A stretch of DNA of 64,000 bases from Trichobilharzia regenti (lineage: Eukaryota; Platyhelminthes; Trematoda; Strigeidida; Schistosomatidae): positions 131,731,632 through 131,795,631 of the forward strand of contig OX235270.1 of the NCBI GenBank assembly GCA_944472135.2. Reading direction: 5' to 3'. Below are positions 52,022 through 61,356 of the stretch, one piece after another. The translations under genes and the position numbers were made by a program. The notes beneath the pieces were generated by a model. It was not told where the DNA came from, searched no databases, and worked only from the letters and a program-made list of their open reading frames with translations. Numbering within the stretch: position 1 is the stretch's first letter; each line of letters begins with the position of its first letter.

Positions 52022-52045
52022 TTTGGTGTCGCTGCCTCCAAAAAG

Positions 52046-55000
52046 ATGAAGATCCCGTGGCCAGCTGCGTTTGAAGAAGGAGACATACGGAGCTTCTTAC
52101 GTGACTTCGAGGCCGTTGCTGAGCTGGTGGGTGTCAAGGAGCAGGCGGCGAAGGCAGTTGTCCTGGGGACGCTGTTGAGAGGCCGAGCGAAGGCTGCATA
52201 TGACAGCGTAGACAGGTCAAATGGCACAGCGTCTTGGAAGAAATTGGTTGAACGACTAGTGTCCGAGTTTGACAGCGAAACAGACAGACAGCTAGCAATG
52301 CAGCAGTTCCGGTCAATGAAGCTTGGACCTGATGGAGACCCGCTAGTGTTGGCGGTGAAACTGACTAATCTACTTCGACGCGCGCTTCCCACTTTAGATG
52401 AAGAATCAGAAGCGCAGTTACTGTCTTCCCAATTCATCGAGAGTGTCCCAGACCACATTTCTCAGCGATTACAACTGGTTAACGCAACGCAGCCGATGGA
52501 TATTAGTGAGCTGGCGAAGGTGACCAGACAGCTGCTGAGCACAACGGTAGCCGCTATAGACCAACCAAAACCAAACGAATATGAGCAGAAAATTGAAGCA
52601 TTGCAGCGGGAAGTGGCGGCGTTAAAGTTGGCTGATAGAAAAGACCGGTGTTTTGAATGCGGTAAGCCGGGACACTGGAGAAGATACTGCCCAGAAAGGC
52701 GGAAAAGAAAAAATTTCAGACGGTATAATGCTTGTTCTTTCTTTCGTATGAACCTAGATTTAGTGGGGGCTATTGAGAAAGGGGCTCTGTATTCGAAGTT
52801 GCGAGTGAATGATCGAGAAGTAGTATGTTTGATAGATACAGGGGCGGCCGTGTCGTTAATAGATAAGAATTTATGTAAGAGTGTTAGCCCGTGTTCATTG
52901 ACAGTACAAACAGTAGGCGGGTATGTGTTGCGTATCACGGGTAGATCGAACTGTACGGTCGTTGTTGGTGGCTGCGAGGTGACGTTTCCTTTCATTGTTG
53001 TACCCGAACTACAGCGAACGATATTAGGAGCGGATTTTCTGCGTGAGATTGGTGCCATAATCGACACGCAAGCGAACGTGGTGGTCACGAAATACGGGCA
53101 TATCAACATGTATGAGACCAGCGAGATAGCAGCGATTAAGCTGTCGACGGTACACAATGTGACAGAGTTAATTAGTAAATACGATCATCTGTTCACTGGA
53201 GATGGCGACCCATACGGTTATTGCGATAAGGTGAATCATGAAATTCCGTTAAGTGATCCGAAAGTAAGGTCATTTACAACGCGAAGAGTTCCATGTCATC
53301 TGGAAGGCGAAGTGGAGCGACAAGTGCAAGAGATGTTAAAAGATGACATTATTGAGGAAGCTGATAGCCCGTACAACTCTCCAGTGCTGTTAGTAAAAAA
53401 AGCGAATGGGAAGTATAGATTCTGTGTTGATTTTCGACAGTTAAACAGTATGACAGAGTTAAGACCGTGTGCCATGCCAACAGTGGTAGAAACTTTAGAT
53501 CGCCTACAAGGTGCGAATGTGTTTTCGGTTCTCGATCTTCGCTCAGGATACTGGCAGATACCGATAAAACAAGGTGATAGAGATAAGACGGCTTTCATCG
53601 TGGGTCAGACACAATATCGATTTAAACGCATGCCGTTTGGACTAGCAGGTGCACCGTTTACGTTCAGACGACTGATGAAGCTATTACTTAGGAACTTGAA
53701 AAACGTGGAGGTTTATGGTGATGATCTCGTCATATACAGTCAAAACGAAAACGATCACGTCAACCATGTAGAAGCCGTGCTGCGACGCATCGAAGAGTTT
53801 GGACTACGCGTCAACAAAACCAAGTCCCAGATAGCCAAAAAGAATGTTACTCTGTTGGGACATAAAGTGGGAAATGGTGAGATTAAACCACTGCCGGAGA
53901 AAATTTTGACGATTAAAACGATTCCAGCCCCGAATTCAAAGAGAAAACTGAGACAATTCTTGGGTAGAGCAGCGTTTTATAGCCGCTTCGTGAAGAACTT
54001 CAATGAGATAGCAGCCCCTCTATACAGGCTACTAGGTGAGCCAAAGTTTGTTTGGTCGGAAGAATCGCAGAGGACATTCGACAGAATTAAACAGCTGCTC
54101 GACCACCAACAAATGACGCTAAAACTACCTGTGCCAGGAAGACAGTTCACAGTGTGCACAGATGCCAGTGACTACGCTATAGGTGCGGTCCTAAGACAGG
54201 ACGAGGGAATCGTTGAGTATGCCAGTAGGGTTTTGACACTTACAGAGAGAAAGTATTCAACGATAGAGAAAGAATGTTTAGCAATGGTATGGGCAGTCGA
54301 CAAATGGAGACCTTATTTACTCGGCCGGCGGTTCCACATCGAAACTGATCATAAGCCGCTACAATTTTTGAAGACAGCGAGAGACCCACGGGGGAAGTTG
54401 TCACGGTGGATGTTGCGTCTTCAGGAGTACGATTTTACGATCTCACACGTTCCTGGAAGTGAAAATGTCTTGGCAGATTTGTTATCGAGACCAGAAGATG
54501 AGTCTGAGTTGCCCGAGGTCGCTTACGGAGTGCATGCAGTAGAACAAGACCCACTAAGACTTGCACGTAGGCAGAGGTTGGACGATACGCTGAATACAGT
54601 AATACAGGTGATCACCAACGGAATAGAAGTGGATCAAACTACGGCGAGTAAGGAGCTAACCACACTACTCAGACAGAGGGATCGACTCAGAGTGAATGCC
54701 TACGGGACTCTGACCTGGCGAGAGAACGACGGAAGCTGGCTGGCTGTCATACCTCAATCGTCGCGCCACGACATGATAGAAGAATGTCACCAGCTAGCGC
54801 ATACAGGCGTGGCCAGAACGACCGACCTCCTAAGACAAAGTATGTACTGGCCAGGTATGAGAGAAGACGTAGCAAGATACGTACTTGGATGTCCACGGTG
54901 CCAGCTGATGAAAGGTGACCGGTGTATACGACCACCACTTCAGTCGATTCCAGTTACCGCGATAGGTGACTTGTGGTCCGTAGATGTCATGGGTCCATTT

Positions 55001-55885
55001 CCTCAGACATCCAATGGTAATCAGTACCTCTTGGTGATGACGGAACACGCGACACGATGGGTAGACGCCGTAGCAATCCCAGACCAACGTGCAAGAACCG
55101 TGACAGATGCAGTAGTTAGACACATTGTTGCAGACCACGGCGTACCGAAGACAATACTGACAGACCAAGGTCCCTGTTTCGAGAGTGAAGAGTTTACTTC
55201 CCGTTTGCAACAGCTGGGCATCAAGAGGATCAGAACGACCCCATACCATCCACAAACGAATGGCCTAACGGAGAGAAACAACCGTACACTGAAGGAGTGG
55301 CTGGCCTCGAAGGGCGGGAACTGGGAAACGGAGCTTCCACTGATTTTACTAACACATCGGGCTACCACTCAGGAAACAACGAAGAAGTCACCCTTCCAAC
55401 TGATGTATGGTAGAAAACCACGATTACCGGTACACAATGAGACCTGGCCCATGCACCAAAAGTGGAGTACGACGAAATTAAAAGCAGAGAGGAAAGAGGC
55501 AGTCAAGAATGTAATACGGAAGCAGCGCAGTGATGTCACGAAGTCTCAGATGAAAGAAAGGACGCAGTGCATTACCTTTGCAGTCGGGGACCAAGTGAAG
55601 TGTAGAGACAGGAGATATACAGTTGGAGGCGGGCTAGGTTCACGGAAACTCCTTCCAAAGTGGGAAGGACCATACACAATCACAAAAAGACGGGGTCAAG
55701 TATATACCATCCGAAGAGGTGATAAACAGAAACGAGTTAACGCCAGTCAGCTCCAAAGATGGGTACAGTGGGACAAGCCGGTCAGTAACAATCCTCAACT
55801 AGAGGATGTAGCACCCAGAAGGTCGGAACGTCTGCGCACGAAGCTATTTGACGGGGGGACGAGTGTGGTGAGAGCAGGCTGCTAG
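52046..55885 (+). CDS. gag-pol: Gypsy Gag-Pol polyprotein, single intact frame
   Basis: 1279 codons from the ATG at 52046; the open frame begins earlier in the LTR, but this is the first Met after the primer site. Domains by residue: Gag about 1-200; CCHC zinc knuckle CFECGKPGHWRRYC 202-215; aspartic protease LIDTGAAVSLID with D264; reverse transcriptase with YCVDFRQLN-like and FSVLDLRSGYWQIPI, catalytic YGDD 557-560; RNase H TDASDYAIGAVL (D706) and TDHKPLQFL; integrase zinc finger H915...H, CxxC; integrase core D980, D1040, E1076 (35 residues between the last two); a basic tail with GPY-like WEGPYTI. All catalytic residues are present and there is no stop or frameshift, so the copy may encode active proteins. 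Gag and Pol share one frame. Confidence 0.95.
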   Translation: MKIPWPAAFEEGDIRSFLRDFEAVAELVGVKEQAAKAVVLGTLLRGRAKAAYDSVDRSNGTASWKKLVERLVSEFDSETDRQLAMQQFRSMKLGPDGDPLVLAVKLTNLLRRALPTLDEESEAQLLSSQFIESVPDHISQRLQLVNATQPMDISELAKVTRQLLSTTVAAIDQPKPNEYEQKIEALQREVAALKLADRKDRCFECGKPGHWRRYCPERRKRKNFRRYNACSFFRMNLDLVGAIEKGALYSKLRVNDREVVCLIDTGAAVSLIDKNLCKSVSPCSLTVQTVGGYVLRITGRSNCTVVVGGCEVTFPFIVVPELQRTILGADFLREIGAIIDTQANVVVTKYGHINMYETSEIAAIKLSTVHNVTELISKYDHLFTGDGDPYGYCDKVNHEIPLSDPKVRSFTTRRVPCHLEGEVERQVQEMLKDDIIEEADSPYNSPVLLVKKANGKYRFCVDFRQLNSMTELRPCAMPTVVETLDRLQGANVFSVLDLRSGYWQIPIKQGDRDKTAFIVGQTQYRFKRMPFGLAGAPFTFRRLMKLLLRNLKNVEVYGDDLVIYSQNENDHVNHVEAVLRRIEEFGLRVNKTKSQIAKKNVTLLGHKVGNGEIKPLPEKILTIKTIPAPNSKRKLRQFLGRAAFYSRFVKNFNEIAAPLYRLLGEPKFVWSEESQRTFDRIKQLLDHQQMTLKLPVPGRQFTVCTDASDYAIGAVLRQDEGIVEYASRVLTLTERKYSTIEKECLAMVWAVDKWRPYLLGRRFHIETDHKPLQFLKTARDPRGKLSRWMLRLQEYDFTISHVPGSENVLADLLSRPEDESELPEVAYGVHAVEQDPLRLARRQRLDDTLNTVIQVITNGIEVDQTTASKELTTLLRQRDRLRVNAYGTLTWRENDGSWLAVIPQSSRHDMIEECHQLAHTGVARTTDLLRQSMYWPGMREDVARYVLGCPRCQLMKGDRCIRPPLQSIPVTAIGDLWSVDVMGPFPQTSNGNQYLLVMTEHATRWVDAVAIPDQRARTVTDAVVRHIVADHGVPKTILTDQGPCFESEEFTSRLQQLGIKRIRTTPYHPQTNGLTERNNRTLKEWLASKGGNWETELPLILLTHRATTQETTKKSPFQLMYGRKPRLPVHNETWPMHQKWSTTKLKAERKEAVKNVIRKQRSDVTKSQMKERTQCITFAVGDQVKCRDRRYTVGGGLGSRKLLPKWEGPYTITKRRGQVYTIRRGDKQKRVNASQLQRWVQWDKPVSNNPQLEDVAPRRSERLRTKLFDGGTSVVRAGC

Positions 55886-56186
55886 CCGATTGGTTGGCAC
55901 TAATCTACGTTAATATGGGCCGTGAGAAAATATGAACAAGGCTGAGTCAACAACCAATCACAGCAAAGTTAACGTGGCAAAATATGATTCGCAGATAGAG
56001 AACTCTATTTGTCAAGGAATCCCGAAACAACCAATCAGAAGCCTGCGTTTGTCTGCCTAAATTCTGATAAACAACCAATCAGATGACTGCGCTTGTCTAT
56101 AATAATGTATTTGAAACATGTATAAATACGTGTTGATTTTCATAATAAAACGATCTCTGGCCTGGCCCTTGTCTTCTGTTGTTACA
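55864..56186 (+). repeat. 3' LTR of the Gypsy element
   Basis: Same 323-bp structure as the 5' LTR. The gag-pol stop codon (TAG, 55883-55885) lies inside it. Confidence 0.92.
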
Positions 56187-57438
56187 ACGGGATACTACAA
56201 ACTGGCATAAAATGTCACCATAACCTAAATCTATTTGTGCGTCAGCACCGCAAGAATTTATGAATGAAAGGGTGGTCGGACTGGGTGTCTGTACATCGGG
56301 ATTGGTGTGCAATGAGGTGGTCCTAGGTGCCATGGGTCGTACCAGTGATTCGGGACACCTGGAAAATTTACCATGTGTTCCTGGATATAAGGGTAGTACA
56401 GGTTGGGCCTAGGTTGACGGTTAAAAGGCATAGCATCAAAAGGTCTACCCATCCAACTGCTATTCGTCATACCGGTACACACCTTCGGGTTGTTTTTATA
56501 ACTTAAAGGGAATTGTGAGGGAAGGTGCTTTGGCTGGAAGACTTTAGGAGTCTTGGAGCCTGACTTTCTATAAGGTGGAGCACGCGGAATACCTGCAGAT
56601 ATAGTTGTGTTTCGAGAGGCGTTTTTCGTAACAAGTGATGGTTTGTTGACATTCTTACTCTCAGCAGGCTTATTGAATACAAAGTATTCTTCCCCATCAT
56701 TAGTCTCAACCCTGCGAAATTCGTTCATCATGGTGATGTTGCCGCGTTTAGTGGAAAATTTCTTAGAACAATTTGCAGAAGTTCTAGGTATTTTAACATC
56801 TTTCGATGAGGCTTTATTAACAGGGGTACTAGTATCTAAATCAGTTCCTAGTTCCATTGGAAAGCGTGGTTGTTGTACAGTTTGCTGAATTCTACTGTCA
56901 GCGCTAGGTGACTGTTGCTGTGCACGATCCTTTTTGGTAAACTTAAGCCAGAGGAGGTGACCAGGTTATTACTACGCATTATTCTGCGCTGATACGGTGT
57001 TTTATCCTGAGCTACGGTTATAGACTTATAACTGCTATTCAGTCTTAAGTGATCCTGACGTTTAGTAAACTTAATAGCATCAAGGGAATTACTGGACTTA
57101 GAAATGATGAGAAAATTAGCCCGGTTAGACTTTTTACGAAGTCTTTTGCATTCACATGTGACACTAGCCATGCCGCAACAAATCAGAATTTTGTGTCTTA
57201 CAGTTTTCAGGGGCAGAGAATCTGGGAGGTTGCAAACTATAGCTTGGGGAGAAGAGGTTATACGCTTCATCACCTCCGTAGCCAATCAGACAATCAGATT
57301 TTCAGCTTTATTTAGGTTGTCCGAAAACATTTTAGGATGTTTTATAACAGACAGGCTATTGGGTCTAAATCCGCAAGCTTGTTTTCAGTTACATCCAAAA
57401 AAGACTTAATCTGACCAAAATCACAACGGATCTCAATG
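56187..57438 (-). mobile_element. CR1-like LINE on minus strand, ORF1 half (right copy)
   Basis: Continuation of the LINE at 48780-51698, cut off by the Gypsy insertion. It is 5'-truncated exactly at the LTR cluster, at the same point as the left copy. Confidence 0.82.
56258..57330 (-). pseudogene. LINE ORF1 (right copy), broken
   Basis: Frames 57285-56848 and 56857-56258 cover the C-terminal 70 percent of ORF1. It shares the early stop and truncation with the left copy but has its own changes (SSPQAIVCNL for SSHQAIVYNV). The C-terminus reads PMYRHPVRPPFHS here, while the other copies end in a shifted frame. An overlapping frame (56333-56097) leads toward ORF2. Confidence 0.75.
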
Positions 57439-57763
57439 TGTCAATCAGGTCTGACAAACCGTTAATGCCCAGCTCTTGCTACGCTGGGATTCACGCTGTC
57501 CCTCGAAGATTTTCAGAAACGCTTAGAATTAACGGACGCAAAAAGCAGATTACAGAATGTGACTCGAGGAATCTTCATTCTAATAATAATAATAAAAACG
57601 GGATGGATCCGTATTTTGCCGGGGAGTGTCAATGGAGTTGAAGATTGAACGATGAATTCATGGTTGTTTGCTCAAACCCAACTTCCCAATATTTTCGCGG
57701 AGGCATCAATACGACGGTCACCGTCTCATCGATCGCTGTTCAGAAAGCACGTACAAAACCGTC
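57439..57763. repeat. Rearranged LTR cluster (right arm)
   Basis: Mirror of 43309-43633: an LTR end in minus orientation (57439-57578), an ATT microsatellite, GCCGGGGAG, then a truncated LTR start (57627-57763). Confidence 0.7.
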
Positions 57764-58122
57764 TGTCAATGGAGTTGAAGATTGAACGATCAATTCTTGG
57801 TTGTTTGCTTAAAATCAACTTCCCCAATTTTCGTGGAGGCATCAATACGACAGTCATCGTCTCATCGGTCGCTGTTCAGAAAGAAGAGTGAAACATCGTC
57901 AGAAGTAATCTTATGATTTATCATTGTAATATTTGTTTTCAGACCTTAGTTCGCTTATTCCATTTATATGTTGGTGTAACAATAAAGAAATAACAAGCGG
58001 CAGATCGGTGTTTTGGTTTTTGCGTCCGTTATTACTAAGCGTTTCTGAAAAACTGCAAGGAACAGCGTGGACCCGAGCGTAGCGAGAGCTGGGCATTAAC
58101 GGTTTATGAGACGTGGCTGACA
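57764..58122 (+). repeat. 5' LTR of the right-arm BEL gag element
   Basis: 359 bp, TGTCAATGG...GGCTGACA, AATAAA near 57981. Leads directly into the gag region. Confidence 0.8.
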
Positions 58123-58531
58123 GTTTCTGACGATGGAAACAGATCTGGCGGATTGAAACAGTTGGTGACAGTTTGGATAGTCAACGTTCATTTTTCCTGG
58201 TGCCGGTCAAGTCCTCTTTGGACAAGCAATATCTGGAACTTTTTGCAATTGGGTCAAGTTCAACAATGCCTGGGTCAAAGAAGGGACAGAGTGTCTTGGA
58301 TGCAAACAGGAAAGTAAGTCATGGTGACTTGTCTGTTACTTGTAACGATGTGTCTGATGTTAAGCATGACATGGTTGATGTTACTGTTTCGCCGTTCAGG
58401 GATAATAGGAACATCAAACTCCCTAAATTTGAACCACGGTGTTTTGATGGAAACCCGGCCGATTATTTACAATTTGTAAAGGAGTTTGAGATCATGTTGA
58501 GTGGTTTTCTATTAAATGATGAATTGAAGTC

Positions 58532-58801
58532 GTGACCAGTAGGGTGCAGCTGGTCGGGTGTGAGGACAAATACTCGCCGAAGACATTGGCTAGCGGTCGC
58601 GCTATGTCGTGAATTGGCAGAAGTTAGAATTCAAGGACCATTGGATCGGGTCCCAGTGGCTTAATGGTATACGAGCTCGCCTTGTAACCGGAAGGTCCTG
58701 GGTTCGAATCCCGGTGGGTGCGTACTGCTGAAGAGTCCCAAACTAGGACGAAACAGCTGTCCAGTACTCCCAGGTTTTCCAATGGTTCTCTAACTAATGT
58801 C
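58532..58801 (+). mobile_element. Sm-alpha-type SINE with hammerhead, inside BEL gag
   Basis: 270 bp. 5' leader 58532-58645, tRNA-like RNA polymerase III promoter 58646-58720 (A-box-like TGGCTTAATGGTA, B box GGTTCGAATCC at 58701-58711), hammerhead 58716-58771, short tail to about 58800. Target duplication is only weakly suggested (GTC on both sides). Excising 270 bp restores the gag frame. Confidence 0.85.
58716..58771 (+). ncRNA. Type I hammerhead ribozyme
   Basis: Stem I GUACUG (58722-58727) pairs with CAGUAC (58762-58767). Core CUGAAGA 58728-58734. Stem II GUCC...GGAC 58735-58749. GAAA 58750-58753. Stem III a minimal palindrome ACAGCUGU 58753-58760. Cleavage triplet GUC 58759-58761. All invariant core bases (CUGANGA, GAAA, NUH) are present, and the layout is that of the schistosome Sm-alpha ribozyme, which self-cleaves SINE RNA. 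The very short stem III often needs a dimer for activity. Confidence 0.78.
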
Positions 58802-59801
58802 AGCTCATGATGAAATCCTGAAGTTAATGTATTTGATGAGATATTGCACTGGAGATGCTTCAAGAGCTATACAGTGTTGTAAGTTTATGAAGCCGAAAGA
58901 GGGCTACTACGAGGCTATGAGCATATTACGTCAAAGGTTTGGAAGACCTTCGATGATTGCAGGGAAATTATTCGAGGCTGTTAAGGGTAATGGTGGTCAA
59001 TTACAGGATGACTCCCAGGCACTCACTGAGTTTTTAGATAATTTGCTAATTTACAAGAATGCAATGATTTCGATGAATCGAATGAGTGACCTCAACTCGA
59101 GTTTTATACTAGAAGTAATAGCAAGACGTCTACCTACTCGACTGCAAAGGAAGTGGGTGAAGATAAGCTCCCGTATGGAGGATGAGGGCATCGAGCCAAA
59201 GTTTGATGATATCCTGAAACTGGTAAATACTAGTGTCAATCAATCTATGAGCAAGTTTTCCAGTCTGTTAGATCTCACCCCTAGAATAGAGCAGTCTGAG
59301 ATCAAAATGCAATCATTGATGACGAGTAGGCCTCAGAGAGGTGGTTATCGAGAAAGCTCCATGATGTCTAGTAATGCATATAGACCTAGTGAGTGTAACA
59401 GGTTTCGTAGTACATCCTCAACTGATAGGTTACAAGATGCAAGACAAACACGGTTTTGTTTTACACGTGTGCAAGAGGTGCATACAGAAGTGAACTGTGA
59501 ACCGGTGAGCAAGTTCAGTGATAAGCTAAATGTAAACTCCAGGCCTGACTCCGAATTGTGTGACGATAACGGTGCGGTGAAGAAGTCTGTAGTTGCAACT
59601 GGTAAGCCGTTGTTGAATAAAGTGTCACAGAATAGAGTTGCTGCTTCAGAGTGCAGTTCTGACCCTACAAGTTTACAAGGTATTACTAGTCAGAGTGAAG
59701 TTATAAAACCTCTCTGTCGGTACGTTCGAAATTGGTGACATTTTTGCACGTGTTTGCTCTGAAATTTATTTACTGCTTATTGTCATATAATTCTTGAAAT
59801 T

Positions 59802-61286
59802 ATGGTCCAAATCTCTAAAAAACGTGTTCGTAGAAACACAATTGTTTTAGATAGTGGCTTAAATTCGGTTATAACTGCATTACCGCCTGGTAATACAGTA
59901 TCAACTACTAGCTCTCAAAATGGTTTGAGTGCAGATCTCACTCCTGTGATACAGGTGAAAGATGTTCTGTTAGAGAACTCTGAGTTCTGTAAACTAAACC
60001 TCCTTTTGAAAGATATGCAGAGGCAAGTAAGTGAAATTCAGAAAAAATTAGATCAGTTTGATAGTATGTCACTGCCAATCTCAAATACCACGGAGAGCCG
60101 GTCTGATATTGGCCAGGTTAAGTGTTTACTGGATGTAACTCAAAATAAGCTTTTGAATTTAGACCCAATAGCCTGTCTTTTAGAAAGGCATCCTAAAATA
60201 TCTCCAGACAACCTAAATAAAGCTGAAAATCTGATTGACTGCTTGGCTACGGAGGTGATGAAGCGTATAACCTCTTCTCACCAAGCTATAGTTTACAACG
60301 TCCCAGATTCTCTGCCCCTGAAAACTGTAAGACACAAAATCCTGATTTGTTGCGGCATGGCTAGTGTTCCATGTGAATGCAAACGACTTCGTAAAAAGTC
60401 TAACCAGGCTAATTGCCCAATCATTTTTAAATTCAGTAATTCCCTTGATGCTAGTAAGTTTACTAAATGTCAGGATCACTTAAGACTGAATAGCAGTTAT
60501 AAGTCTATAACCGTAGCTCAGGATAAAACACCGTGTCAGCGCAGAATAATGCGTAGTAATAACCTGGTCACCTCCTCTAGCTTAGATTTACCAAATAAGG
60601 ATCGTGCACAGCAACAGACACCTAGTGCTGAAACTAGCATTCAGCAAACTACACAACAACCACACCTGCCAATGGAACTAGGAACTGATTTAGATACCAG
60701 TACCCCTGTAAATAAAGCCTCATCGAAAGATGTTAAAATGACTAGAACTTCTGCAAGTTGTTCTAAGAAATTTCCCCCCAAACGTAGTAACCTCACCACG
60801 ATGAACAAATTTCGCAGGGTTGAGACTAATGATGGGGAAGAATACTTTGTATTCAATAAGCCTGCTGAGAGTAAGAATGCCAACAAACCATCACTTGTTA
60901 CGAAAAACTCCTCTCGAAACATAAGTATATCTGGAGGTGTTCCGCATGCTCCACCTTATAGAAAGTCAGGCTCCAAGACTCCTAAAGTCTTGCAGCCAAA
61001 GCACCTTCCTTCACAATTCCCTTTAAGTTATAAAAACAACCCGAAGGTGTATACCGGTATGACGAATAGCAGTTGGATGGGTAGACCTTTTGATGCTATG
61101 CCTTTTAACCGTCAACCTAGGCCCAACCTGTACTACCCTTATATCCAGGAACACATGGTAAATTTTCCAGGTGTCCCGAATCACTGGTACGACCCATGGC
61201 ACCTAGGACCACCTCATTGCACACCAACCCGATGTACAGACACCCAGTCCGACCTCCTTTTCATTCATAAATTCTTGCGGTGCTGA
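59802..61286 (+). CDS. LINE ORF1 protein, intact
   Basis: 494 codons from ATG (MVQISKKRV). A coiled-coil-like stretch at residues about 64-90 (LLKDMQRQVSEIQKKLDQF). An RRM-like region at about 165-245 (LPLKTVRHKILICCG, CPIIFKFSNSLDASKF, LNSSYKSITVAQDK). A Gln/Thr/Ser/Lys-rich linker, then a Pro/Tyr-rich tail (RQPRPNLYYPYIQEHMVNFP). ORF1 proteins of CR1-type LINEs bind element RNA; coiled coil plus RRM fits that role. The last 20 or so residues differ in frame from the minus-strand copy, so the native C-terminus is uncertain. Confidence 0.82.
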   Translation: MVQISKKRVRRNTIVLDSGLNSVITALPPGNTVSTTSSQNGLSADLTPVIQVKDVLLENSEFCKLNLLLKDMQRQVSEIQKKLDQFDSMSLPISNTTESRSDIGQVKCLLDVTQNKLLNLDPIACLLERHPKISPDNLNKAENLIDCLATEVMKRITSSHQAIVYNVPDSLPLKTVRHKILICCGMASVPCECKRLRKKSNQANCPIIFKFSNSLDASKFTKCQDHLRLNSSYKSITVAQDKTPCQRRIMRSNNLVTSSSLDLPNKDRAQQQTPSAETSIQQTTQQPHLPMELGTDLDTSTPVNKASSKDVKMTRTSASCSKKFPPKRSNLTTMNKFRRVETNDGEEYFVFNKPAESKNANKPSLVTKNSSRNISISGGVPHAPPYRKSGSKTPKVLQPKHLPSQFPLSYKNNPKVYTGMTNSSWMGRPFDAMPFNRQPRPNLYYPYIQEHMVNFPGVPNHWYDPWHLGPPHCTPTRCTDTQSDLLFIHKFLRC

Positions 61287-61356
61287 CGCACAAATAGATT
61301 TAGGTTATGGTGACATTTTAAGCCAGTTTGTAGTATCCCGTGACTTATTCACGATA

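Larger units (their letters stand above)
51699..56186 (+). mobile_element. Gypsy (Metaviridae-type) LTR retrotransposon, structurally complete
   Basis: LTRs 51699-52021 and 55864-56186, both 323 bp, TGTGGTG...GTTACA, with about seven differences by eye. The target duplication ACGG is at 51695-51698 and 56187-56190. A candidate primer site TGGTGTCGCTGCC starts two or three bases after the 5' LTR, and a purine tract with GGGGGG lies directly before the 3' LTR. One open gag-pol frame, no envelope gene. Inserted into the minus-strand LINE between ORF1 and ORF2; joining the two flanks through one ACGG restores the LINE sequence seen in the left copy. Confidence 0.95.
48944..59711. repeat. Right arm of large inverted repeat (split by Gypsy)
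   Basis: Mirror of 41361-47633, lengthened by the Gypsy element at 51699-56186. Order on the plus strand: LINE (minus), Gypsy, rest of LINE (minus), LTR cluster, gag (plus) with SINE. It ends where the third LINE begins. Confidence 0.85.
58173..59714 (+). pseudogene. BEL/Pao-type Gag (right copy), SINE-split and cut by a LINE
   Basis: Frames 58173-58535 and 58797-59714, same phase, with the SINE (58532-58801) between. Nearly identical to the left copy for the first 430 or so residues (DUF1759-type Gag core), differing at about five residues (for example SRPDSE for SRSDSE). After SEVIKPL the frame runs into the 5' end of the third LINE and stops at 59738, so the C-terminal part is missing. 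Confidence 0.75.

Noticed and set aside
51953..52045. Upstream in-frame Met for Gypsy gag-pol
   Set aside because: It lies in the 5' LTR around the TATA box and poly(A) signal, so it would be outside or at the edge of the transcript. The first Met after the LTR (52046) is preferred.
51892..53157. Minus-strand frames of 188 and 231 codons
   Set aside because: They are antisense to the intact Gypsy gag-pol and show no family motifs.
55600..55885. Possible envelope gene at the end of the Gypsy element
   Set aside because: The integrase tail runs in the same frame into the 3' LTR, leaving no room for a further gene.
58646..58720. tRNA-like sequence with A and B boxes (mirror at 42352-42426)
   Set aside because: It is the promoter head of a SINE: it has a 5' leader, leads straight into a hammerhead, and does not form a full cloverleaf I can confirm. 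Not called as a tRNA gene.
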